Shown here: piece by piece, positions 22,101 through 33,500 of the stretch
Layout of the letters: each line of letters starts with the position of its first letter
Numbering within the stretch: position 1 is the first letter of the stretch
DNA from: Ligula intestinalis
Lineage: Eukaryota; Platyhelminthes; Cestoda; Diphyllobothriidea; Diphyllobothriidae
Assembly: GCA_036362985.1 (NCBI GenBank)
Contig: JAYGXS010000005.1
Span: 51,645,136-51,709,135, forward strand
Direction of reading: 5' to 3'
Length of the DNA stretch: 64,000 nt
Translations under genes and position numbers: made by a program
Notes under the pieces: model-generated
What the model was told of the DNA's origin: nothing
The model's input: only the letters and a program-made list of their open reading frames with translations
The model's database searches: none

Positions 22101-25100
22101 CTATATGTTTAGAGTAACAGTTCAAGCATAGGCTCTGACAACCTAGACGAGACTACCAGTGACGTTGCATTTGCTGTTTTTTATCATACGACTCAATTAT
22201 ACCTACGAGCTCTCGTAAAGTTCCAACATTTAGTCCAGAGAAATGCACGGTGTGTCATTACAAATGCTTTTTAAGTACACTAGAGTCTGGTGTGGCGAGC
22301 AGCCCCATCTACGAGCATTTCAGGCAACGAGCGAGCAGCTAACAGTTATTTTTTTTCGATTGACGAACTTCCGATCAGTTAACGAGTTGTCAATGTGTGT
22401 GTGTATGTGCTTGTGTCCACCGTTGCTTATTGCTCTCAGAACGTGGATCCCTAGTCGCCTGCGGCCAATCAGTGAACTGAAGCAGTTTATTTGGCTGCGT
22501 TTCGCAGGTCGAGCGTTTCACATGACAAGCTCGGTGCCGGGACAGTTTAAGCTCGCTGCTAACCGAGGTTCAGTTGTACACCAATATATATATCCTATTT
22601 TTAAATTTCATTGTTGACTGCACTTTTCAGGGACAGGCAATATAATGAGGTTTTTTGGATAGCCGCTCCGAAATACTTTTTTACGCTCATATTGCACCTC
22701 ACGTGCTTTGTTTGAGACTTACTACGGCAGATCAGAATCACAAATCACAGAATCATCCATTAACACAGCTTGACTTGTGTCCCTCGACGTGGTTACTGCG
22801 GACACAAGATTTCTGTCCTGCTTGCTAGTAGGTTAATCGGACTCAAATTCCATGACCAACCGACTGTTGATATGACGATGTGCACTGCACCCCCTCCCTC
22901 TGCTTATACTACCTTAAATACCCTGTTTATTTATATGCACATCCTTTTGCTGTTTCTTTAGATCCTACCGGCAGCTCAAAGCATACTCGACCAACTTCTC
23001 ACGCCAAACGACACGCCAATAAAACGCTCTGCAGGAGCACCGGGTGAGTTAACCGTTTTGCTTTCAGTCTTCCCCCTCTCTTTCTCTTGATATTCGTAAA
23101 TAACCTCAGCCTAATACAGCCGATTCCCCGAACACAGAAATCCGCTCTTGATTTCTAACCCGAGTTGAAGCAGATGCAGGCCATATTCGAAGTTCTTCGT
23201 CCGCAATACAGCTGAAAGCATTCCAGACAAGAAAGGGTTCGCAATGACTGGGCCGGGGCAAGAATCCTTCAGTTGTCAGCCCAAGCAGCCCTAAGTGGAT
23301 TCTGGAAGGTGTATTCCTTCCCATTAACTCTATACATGATAGCAGATTTCGCTATAGGTTGCCATAGCAAAACTATCGGACTAGGGTGGTGACCGCCGCG
23401 TGTCGTACCTCAAAAGTCGGTGGCATTCGAAAACTCCACCCATGTTCTTTGTTATATTAGTGGGGCGGATCCTGTCCTCAGTATGGATCGTGACTGAGAT
23501 GCTCCGAATGCCCTCGTTGACCCAACCGCCCTTTTGGGAATGCCGCCATTCCCACGATGAGTCACACATACAAAGGCGTCGCGCGATCCACCTAGCTGCC
23601 GGCCAGCGTGTCTGCTCAGTTCTGATTGGCGCATTGACTCAGCTATGTCTCTCGCGTTCCTCCCTAAGTACATTCAGTCTTTGTGTGAGAACGACTTGCT
23701 GTGGCTTGCTTTGTCTGAGTAAATGCTGTCTCGTGCTCGCCCGTATTCTTTCTGTCTTTCGTACCGGGCTTTGGGATCCGGGGTCGGTTAACTTACCGTT
23801 CGTGCTAATTAAAAGCCCCAGGCGCGGGTCTAACACGCCGATCATGCAGTGCTTTGTGTTTCCTTCTTTGGTACACAGTACCAGGACTCCTCCCCGGTGC
23901 GCATGTCACCTATGAAATGCTTAATTTGCGTGTGTTGACAGTGCAGCCCTGGCTTAATGCGCGAGCGTGGGAAGACTAGGACGCTTAGGAATACTGGGAC
24001 TCGGAATATTTGCACCTGTCTCCAAGAGGAATGTGACGGGCCAAGATGTGTGATGCCTACCGCAGCATTAACATCCTAGGCGTTGTTGCAAAGGTCCGTT
24101 CCATTGTCACTTGCCTGTTATTGCCCGGTTGAGGTCTTCGAGTTGGGCATAGAAATTCCAATGCCGCAGAACATTCTCCAGCTTCGCCTGTCAGCCGGCT
24201 GTGCTCAGTAATGAGCTGTCCGATGTGCCTTCTCTGTGATCAAGGCCTTCTATCGCCTCAATACTGCCCGAGTCCTGGTTCATAATCACATTACCCAACC
24301 ATCCGATGTTCAGTCTAGTAGGCGGCAGGTTCTACTGTTGTCGCCCGCCTTATACTCAGTACGCTGGTTGACTCATATCACAGGAAAGAAAAAATAAATG
24401 AAAAGGTTAAGCGTATAAAAACAGATTATCGGAAATATTTATGTAATTAGCTAAACATTTGTTCAGCGTGATTTACATGACGAATACAACCGACAGGAAA
24501 CAAGGTGTGTGCAAAATCTACCTGCAAATAGGCTACAAACCAATGTTGACTTTATATCGAAATTTAGAGATTGAAATACAACCACGGAAGGCATGTTTTT
24601 CTCACATTTTTAAACTCACAGTAGCTTTTCATGCATTTTGTTATAACCTAGTGTGTTCCTGTGTCAACACCGGTCATGTCCCCCAGTTACGTGTTAAGAA
24701 GAGAAGGCAAAACAGGATAACAGATAGTACTTTACTTTCAGTTTTACTAGTACATCAGCTCTGTTTCCTGTGTGTCCATCAGCTTGTCTTCGGTAGTCGG
24801 TCTCGTCTCCACAACAGTCTTTCGTCTAGGGCAACATAGTCCCGTTCTGCCCGCAGCCTCGCTATTTAAGAGGCCGTCGTCATTGCTCCCCATTGGCTCT
24901 CCATGAGTGGTCGTGCGCGCGCTTTGCCCCTGGCCAGACGTGACTTCAGCATGACAGCGGCCTCGCGTGCACATAACGCCTTGGCCTCCTAGCGTGGTTT
25001 CTGCCGTTGAAGGTCGCGTGACTTGGCCCGTTCTGTTTGCATCGAACTGGCCTGTTGTGTCCTTCATTCGCGCGCCTTTGTCCGGCGTGACCTCAGGATG

Positions 25101-28100
25101 TCTGTCTGTCTGGATGACAAGGGTGGTGGTTCACGTACTTGGTCCTCCTAACACATTTGCCCAGATTTGTAGTAAGATAAGCCGACAAACAACCGTATGT
25201 TGCTTAAAAAACTGAATTAAATTCAAAATTAGGCTAACTTAAACTGATAAAATTAAAAGTAGCCACAGGAAGGTAAAGGTTTCCGAGTTTTTGAGTGCAG
25301 TATTAAGCATAACTACGCCTACTAAATTAAATATGTCAGGTATATAAGTATAGATATCGAAGGACATCGGCATATGAGAATGTCATCGCACGTTTTAACT
25401 TTCTCATTTTGTCTGTTTGAGGAGTGATTTTGGGGTTGCCGTGTGTTCTTGTCCCGGCGTCTGCTTTTCTTCTGTTCATGTTGATGCTTTTTTCCGCATG
25501 CACGGCTATTACCTCTCTCTTTTTTAATTGTAAACGACGACTAGATCCCACTGCTGGTGGCGCAGTTGGTGACCTGGCCTCCTGGAGTTTCGATGGCAAT
25601 GTGCTAGAGGAGAAGTTACGCATCTCTCTGCGTCGTTTCTGCGCACCAAAGTCCGTCTTCTACAGCGACCTCAGTTCCATCTACTCCAACCAACCGAACG
25701 GTGCCGAAGAATACAGTTGCCTGCTGCGATCCCTCCGCAGCAACGAACCTCGCGGCATCTGGGACCTGCTGTCCGTCATCTCAGACATGTTTCGTCGCCA
25801 CGACAAGAACGGTGTACCCATCCTAGATGTTCTCACCCGTTGCATGCTCGAAATGGAGGAGGTAAGTCTCACCAGTCCGCCTCTCCCCCCCCCCATCCAC
25901 TCTCTCACCGTCGGGTTATTTACTCACCCTCTTTCTCTACGATGTCCTTGTAGATCATGACCTGGTGGTACATTGTCCAGTTGAATCTCTCCCTGCCCTC
26001 GAAGCCGCTGCAAATGGCTAAGCAGAAACAGTCCTACTACTCAGCCGCCTGGCTCTGCGAGGAGGTCATTGAGCTCTGGCGTCTGGCTTGTTTGGATCCA
26101 GAACTGCGGCCCGGCTTCTGCGTCTCCGCGCGTCTCTGTCAGGACTGCGCCAGCGGTGGCCGCTTTTTGCCCGCAAACGGCTGCAGCAGCGGTGACGTTG
26201 GTGTTGGCGGCGGTGGTGGTTTGCTGAGTCAATTCAGTGAGCAGGATGGGCTCTGGCTGCGTGGCCAACTGGCGCGCAAACTGATAGCCTTCCATCGCTT
26301 CGCTCTGGAGCGTGCTAAAGCCGGCTTCAAGACCATGCTGGCCCAGCGGAATATCACTTCGGCCTTCAGTGCGGCTGCTACTGCCTGCTGTTTCACGCCC
26401 ACCGTCTTTGGCAATTCCAACTCCAATTCGTCGGCTCCGAGCCTGAGCACCAGTGCGTCCCCAGGAGCAGCCTCGTCGTCTTCACCGGGTGCTCACTTCT
26501 CACCCTCGACCGGCAGTGGTATAGATCTGGTAAAGGCGGTTTTCTCTCCGGCCAGTCGCAGACGCTTCATCGGATTTAAGCCGGCACTTTTGGCCTGTCG
26601 GTATGTCCCTTTTTCTCTCTTCAATTATGAAGTTCTGGTGGTGCGAGCACTCACTGTTTGTCGATAACATAGAAGAAGACAGACTATTGGTTACCTGCGT
26701 ATTAGGGATACAAAGTTTCGGTTGCATAATTTGTGTTTGTTCTCGCGTTCTTTAACGGGCTGCTCATGTAAATGCACCAGGAGTAGTGGCATAGTTGAAC
26801 TGCGTAAGCGGTTTACCATAAGATGCACAGCAAATGCCGCAACATCAACGCAAGTCTAAGTTTCATCAGTGAAGTTCAAAATATCACTTGAATGGGACAG
26901 CAGCAGCATTGATGGACATAACTGTAAGTCCGTCCATGCTCTCGATTTCTCTGTCTCTCTCGGTTTACAGTGTCAATACACAGGAAGAGTGTTTTCCTCG
27001 AAGGAGTGGAATAATGTCATTTCTTTGATAACCTGCTTTCCGCGACTTTGTTCTTTTGGGGAACTCGAAACGTGCAGATTCGAATGGCTGTTCGAACCAT
27101 TGGCGAAATACTATATCTTTTTCAGGCCTTCCGCATGGCGAGTTTGGCGTGTAGAGGTCCTTGTGCTGAGGCAGGTGGGGGGATTAGCGTTAGTCATGTT
27201 TCAGGTATGGGGAGTGATAATTACTGTCAATTGGGGGGGGGGGGATGATATGCGATTGCTACGTGGCGTCGGCGTTGGCCACGGCACCGAAAGTGCTTGC
27301 ATTAGCGTTTTCTGACAAAACTGCACTTGATTCGCTAGCCGTATAGCCACTGCTTCGGCTGTTGCTGACACCCGTTGTTGTAGACCCCTGGAGAATCCAA
27401 GTATTGCACGACCTACCTCCCTGCGCTCTCGTAAGCCTCCTCCGAGAGTTACCATCAACCTGTGTTCCTGCCTACTGCAGAATCTGCTGGAATTTGGCGC
27501 ATTTCTCCTCCCCCCGGGGATGAATTTAGAGGGAAGCAGTAACGCAAGGTGCAACGAATTGCGCAACTGCACCCTGTCGCCGCATAACATCGGTAAAGAA
27601 TAACAAAATACAGCAACTTGGAATTTGTTTGCTCCTGCATTTTCTTATTCATTATTGGTTGCTATACCGTTGTGAGGGGATGCTGCTGATGAGAATTAGC
27701 GCAATTTTTCAAATCTCCTAGACTCCGCATTACTTGCCTGCTTTAAATACGTGCCGCAGGAAAGATGCCTTAAGTAGGTAAGCCTGAGTTTCTTTTGAAA
27801 CGATTCACTACACATTTAATCCATAGAGCACCTTCATAAGCTGCTTTTAAGGCAGAAAAAAACGAACGGAATCGTGTGCTCTTCCATTGCTGTATACCAG
27901 TCACACTGTGGAACTTAAAACATCATTTTCTAGTATTTGTTCGTGCTCGAACGTTGCGCTACTTGGAAGCGGCCGATATATATCTATATATATATATATA
28001 TATAGCAGTAAGTGGGGTATGACAGCATCTGGGGGTAACTTGATACAGAACTGTTTCGGGCTTATTAGCCTTCATCAGCCAAGCATAACCCTGAACACCA

Positions 28101-30501
28101 GCTGGTCGGACAACACAAACAAACGCACTCACAGACGGCGCAGTTGGTCCACCACTGGTGTCTATCAGATGGGTCATAAGCACTTCATCTAACCGCAGTT
28201 CATCAGCGCCTCGCCACCGGCCATTTGCTGTCACTGCTGATCGGGTATATATTCCCTTAGAAATGTGCGAAAACCGATCGAATAGGCTTCCGAACTAAAC
28301 AAAGTTCATGTGGTGGTCANNNNNNNNNNNNNNNNNNNNNNNNNNNNNNNNNNNNNNNNNNNNNNNNNNNNNNNNNNNNNNNNNNNNNNNNNNNNNNNNN
28401 NNNNNNNNNNNNNNNNNNNNNNNNNNNNNNNNNNNNNNNNNNNNNNNNNNNNNNNNNNNNNNNNNNNNNNNNNNNNNNNNNNNNNNNNNNNNNNNNNNNN
28501 NNNNNNNNNNNNNNNNNNNNNNNNNNNNNNNNNNNNNNNNNNNNNNNNNNNNNNNNNNNNNNNNNNNNNNNNNNNNNNNNNNNNNNNNNNNNNNNNNNNN
28601 NNNNNNNNNNNNNNNNNNNNNNNNNNNNNNNNNNNNNNNNNNNNNNNNNNNNNNNNNNNNNNNNNNNNNNNNNNNNNNNNNNNNNNNNNNNNNNNNNNNN
28701 NNNNNNNNNNNNNNNNNNNTCTATCAGATGGGTCATAAGCACTTCATCGAACCGCAGTTCATCAGCGCCTCGCCACCTGCCATTTGCTGTCACTGCTGAT
28801 CGGGTATATATTCACTCATATATTTTTCTGAAGTGAAAGTCGCTCTGCGGGAAGAGAGGTTTATTGCGCAAATTGTTAAGACTGGAGCCCCAGGTCGTCT
28901 TCGGACGCAGAGTAAAGTGTGAGTCCCGAAAAGACAGCTAACATCGAAAGTGTATGGGAATAATCGATAGTGGCGTGGCGTGGCGATTGCGCCAGTTTGC
29001 TGTTGCCATGTTTCTCATCCCGTTCGTATAGGCTCGCGTTGCGCCGGTTTCTCCTTGAGACTTTTGTACACGTCATCGAGCTCGATGTGCCTGTTGATAC
29101 ATTGCCTCGAGGAATTTTTGGCCTTTCTCGAAGGGGCGGGTGAAACCAGACCTAGGTAAACAGTTGGTCAACCTAAATTTGTCGTGATGATCTCTAGGCA
29201 CTTGCTTGACACATTTTTGCTTTTTTTCGCATTTTTATTTCTGTCCCACTTACGCTAAGTAGTAAGTGTTTTACTTTACTAATTCTGTTGATTCTTCCGT
29301 ATGGCACTAAACCATGACCTGATTGTTTTGCATTGCTTTTTTTCTGTCCGAATTCTAATTTGCCTCGATTGTGTTATTCGTTATTTATGCTATACAGCGA
29401 GAGGATGAAGCTAAAGCTCCATTACTTGTTTCCTGTAAACTTTAATGCGCCCCGCAGACCACTGCTGCAACAGTGGCAGGTAACCCCCCTGCCTTGTGAG
29501 AGAGTGCGAAAAAATGCCTTATTTTGAAGGTAAATATCCAAATTTTTAGCAAAAAATAGCTCCATTCACGGAGAGCGAGGGATAAGGTAAGGTAAAAGGT
29601 CATACTATACTCAAAGTGTAATATGCGAGAAAATTCGAGGTCCAGATAAAATATTCCTTACATCATCCCCGGATGAGGAAGAAGAGGAGACGATTTCTGA
29701 GACCAAAGTATGTTCAGGCTGACGTTTCAAAAGCTCGCTCGCTTTTAAAGTGTAAATATTTACACGATACCCACGTCTGTTATGGAGATGGGTCGGCTTT
29801 CAACTTCTCCATTTTCGTTTCGTCACACGGGAGATAGCGTGCTAGGAATGGGAGTACAGAGTGCTGATGTGCCGATCTACGGGAAGACATATGTCAGAAA
29901 CTTCGGCGCACAGTACGGGCGGACTTCGCGGCGACCTCACTAAGGATGCGATCAGCAAATTCCTTGACCATTTTAAAGTGTCGCTGTATTATAATATCAG
30001 CTAAAAACAAACACAGGAAACAGCGGCAGCTGAAGAGAGCATTCGGCGGATTAGTTTCAAACTGACCAGGTCTTTTTTGTAAGTAAAGCTAGAAAGCTAA
30101 GCGGAGAGCAGTAAGACATGAGGGGGAGAATGTGGTGATTGTTTTCATCTGGCATTCAAAATCCGCCCTCTCGGTGTGTATTGTAATTGGGGGCGGGAGA
30201 AACAGATACAGCCGCCGCCGCCGCCGCCGCCACCTGTGATCGCAGTGAAAGCTGTTGCTTCCCCTGTAGCAGCGGCTCCTGCGCGCGCGCGCATGCCCTT
30301 AGGGGAGAGAGGCGAATGTCCGTCCAACTGTCGTTACCCGCTGCGCGCGTCAGCTGACCTCAGCTCTGACTGACTGACTGCCTGCCTGCCTGACTGAGTC
30401 ATCGTCAGCCGCGTTGGCAGGCCGCCGCCGCCGTCGCCGCGAGCGCGCCCATTTTCTGTTCTGCGCGTGCCTGAGCAGAGCCAACACGAAAACATTTTGC
30501 C

Positions 30502-30542
<41 letters not shown>

Positions 30543-33500
30543 CGATATTATTTTGCCCTCGCCCCTTCTTCAGTGGCCTGGTAACCATTCAGCCTCCTCC
30601 TCCTCCTCATGTGTCGTCTTTCTCTTTTTTGTCTTTTAGGACTAACTGGTCGACTGATCTACCACCGACTTACGCCCTGTCCAGGGAGGACTTTAAAGCC
30701 CGTAAGTTTGCCCCTATCCACTGTCTGCATTGAAAGAAGGCTAAACTGTCCGTTAACAACCGTTGTTGTATGGCCAATTCAAACGAATTGGTGCTGACTG
30801 GCTGGCTAGTAGCCCTTGTTGGATCAGGAGCCCCGCCGGGTTGGCCCCAATCCCGGCGGCGAGGAGGGGAAGTCGGAGCAACGTGGTCGGGAGGGGCTGC
30901 TCCGTCATCAAAAACCGGGTTAGAGAGGAGGGGAGATAGATCCACCGTATGGAGGTTTGGTGTAGCAGACCTTGGCCGCCGTGAGGGCGGGTGGGAACGC
31001 GGTCGATGACGCGTCTGCTGTAGTTCCCATGAATTGGTGCATAAGCAGTGTGGCGTTGGTCTGCCTTCGACCTGACTCCTTCGTCAATCAGCTTATTTAG
31101 CTAGCAGCAAGGAGTTTGAAAAGCGTGCCTTCAATGACTAGCACATTTTCCTTCCCCGTTACAACCAGATTGCGGGGGAAAAAATTGTTCTTTATGTGAC
31201 TGTGGGACAGTTTTGTTGACATTTTATGCATGTTATCAGACGCCTGTGCATTTTCTACGCAGTACTTTTGTAATGCTATCAAAAGCCAAAATTTCTACCA
31301 GTCTCAGATGCTTTGTTGCAGTCCCCCAAGGAAAGCAAGGACGCAAGAAAGGTAGTCTTTATTGCGTACCTGGCAGGGATATTTAAGCAAGCAAGTGTTA
31401 TAAGCTCGGACCAATCAGATTCTGCCATCGAGCGAGTAGCAACTCGATTGGCAGTCCGATTGGTTGATCCCCTATCCGGCAGCCTCGCATACGTGAGGGT
31501 CCTTATGTGTGTGGGCGGACCGATAGCATGGCGTGAGAGTGTCTCACCCGGGCTGCATGAGAATAAGTCTGTTAGGAAGGCTCCTTAGAAGTATTTTTGG
31601 AATTGTTGCAATGTTGCTCCCAATTCGTAACCGTATTTTCACTTTTTTTGTTATTGTTCATTTTTTCAGATTTTGACTATAAGAGCGTGCTATATATTTC
31701 TCGCCCCCTTAGTCATGCCTCGCTTCGATGGTGCCTACGTGGCCACTTCGGCTACCGGAGATGCGGCGGACTCAAGTGCTACCACCACCTGCACCTCCGC
31801 CAGTCATCGTCTGATTTTGGATCAACTAGAAAATGTCATACCGGCGGAGGAATTGGAACTGTTTATGGCAGTCACACGTGAGGGCTTTCCCTCCATCCAC
31901 GATGAGCTCGAGGTTTGTTTCTCTATGCAAAATCGCTTTGCTTTATTTTGTCCGGCTCACTGTTATCGGACGGAGGGGGGAGGGGAGGAATCTCTTCTAC
32001 CACCTCGGTTTCCTGACACCCTTAAGTCTTCGCACTACAGCGAATCTGACCGAGGATGGGCATTTTTGAGTTTTGCGTTCCATTTTCCACTTCACTCTTA
32101 AAATTCCATTTACCTTATATTTATTGCAGGTGATTCAGTAAGTTTTTTTCCCGTTTTTCTCCTAAATCCCACACATTCCCCCCACAACAGCGACAGTTTT
32201 TCGCCTAAAAATCCCTAAGGAGTTTTTTCACTGCTCCTATTTTTCCATCCCATGACTCAGGACAACTGGCCTCGCCAACAGTCTGAGATACAATTTTTCT
32301 GCTACCACTACACATATGTACAAATAGGGAATTCAAAGGAATTTTACCTGCATATCTCTAAATATACTGATGTTGAAACCTTAGCAACTGCGATCTTCAG
32401 GCCCTGTTCTTTAGAAGTAGAGAAGTCATGGGAGGCCAGAGTGATAGGAACAGTTTATTCTATACAGAAAAAAATGGATAAAAGGGAATAGGAATTTGAC
32501 TGTCAAACCAGTGAGCAACCACCGGATAGAGGGCCGCGTCCGAATTGAGGTGAACGCGAAAATCGCAACAGCATCTGGAGCGGCCTTTATGTGAGTCGGC
32601 TTTGATAGGTGATTGGTCAGACAGATTAGCTAGACGAACAATCGTAGGCGGCCGGTGAATGTGCACTCGTTGGCAGTGGTGAGTCTTCGCGCAAAGGCGT
32701 ATGCACGGACTTGGTCACCACGTATTAATCCTTTCATGACAATAAAGATGAATCACCTTGTGTTTTCAATTTGCCAGGGAACCCCTACTTGTCCTTTTGG
32801 TTTGGTCTTTGAGCTCCTTTACGCTGCGTAGAGTTTATCGTCAGGGTCAAGGGAGTGAGGCTACCATAGCTTTTGCCGCTATCAGCTGGGCTTACCCGTA
32901 TTACCGGCCATATCCAAATTTTCATACATTGGGGCCATTGGCCCATTCTCTCTGTCAGCTGTGGTCGGATATTTGAAGTCGTTTGGGCGTCCCATTAACC
33001 AATGTGCTCTGATCCCAAGACGAAACACGGGCTTTTCCTGTTACTTCGGAGCTCCCATCCCGAGCTCCCTTGCGGTATACTGCACCGCCGCATTTGTCAA
33101 ACACAAGTTTCCCATTGCAGTGAACTCGAGGGAGGAGTGCGAGAACTTCGGCGTCTTCGGGACCAACTGGCAAGAAATTTATACCCGCACAGCTTCGTCA
33201 GCCGCTGCCTCCATACACGACTATGGGCAACAAACAGAGGAGAGCCACCAACATTCTGACCTCCTCTACTGTAAGTAGAGAATGTGTCAGAACCAATGGA
33301 ATCTATAACTATAGAGCTTGAAATGGGTATTGCTCATCCTCCGACAGATACTATGCGTTAGCGGATCATGCAACTAAATGACCGACTGGAGGTAGGTGAG
33401 CAGTGTGGCGTCGTTTATAAAGTGTCATTGCGTGCCTGTTCTTGCCAGTGTACAGGAACCACCAGGCGACGACATTACGAATAACGGAGCACAAACAGGC

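Larger units (their letters stand above)
17779..22961 (+). other. Intron 3 (5.2 kb)
   Basis: Holds an antisense RTE-like LINE fragment (18640-19640) and a GC-rich dispersed repeat (20201-20432). The rest, including 20500-22900, shows no recognisable gene; short open frames there have no domain. Confidence 0.7.
26601..31669 (+). other. Introns 6-7 region (5.1 kb)
   Basis: Must contain at least one exon of length 1 modulo 3 to link exon 6 (phase 2) with exon 8 (phase 0). Otherwise it holds a TA microsatellite (27973-28004), a 94-bp repeat on both sides of a 400-N gap, a dispersed repeat (29562-29905), GC-rich and GA-repeat sequence (30140-30545) and two further dispersed repeats (30794-31028, 31318-31570). 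Confidence 0.7.

Noticed and set aside
22243..22617. 124-codon open frame in intron 3
   Set aside because: Composition and lack of any motif suggest chance; it does not fit the phases of neighbouring exons.
24747..25067. 106-codon minus-strand frame in intron 4
   Set aside because: Thr/Gly/Arg-rich with no motif; probably a GC-rich repeat.
27126..27174. Alternative exon 7 (acceptor CTTTTTCAG, donor GGCAG|GTGGGG, phase 2 to 0)
   Set aside because: Phase-compatible, but the 16 residues (PSAWRVWRVEVLVLRQ) show no family similarity and the donor is weaker than that of 29398-29479. Kept only as a rival.
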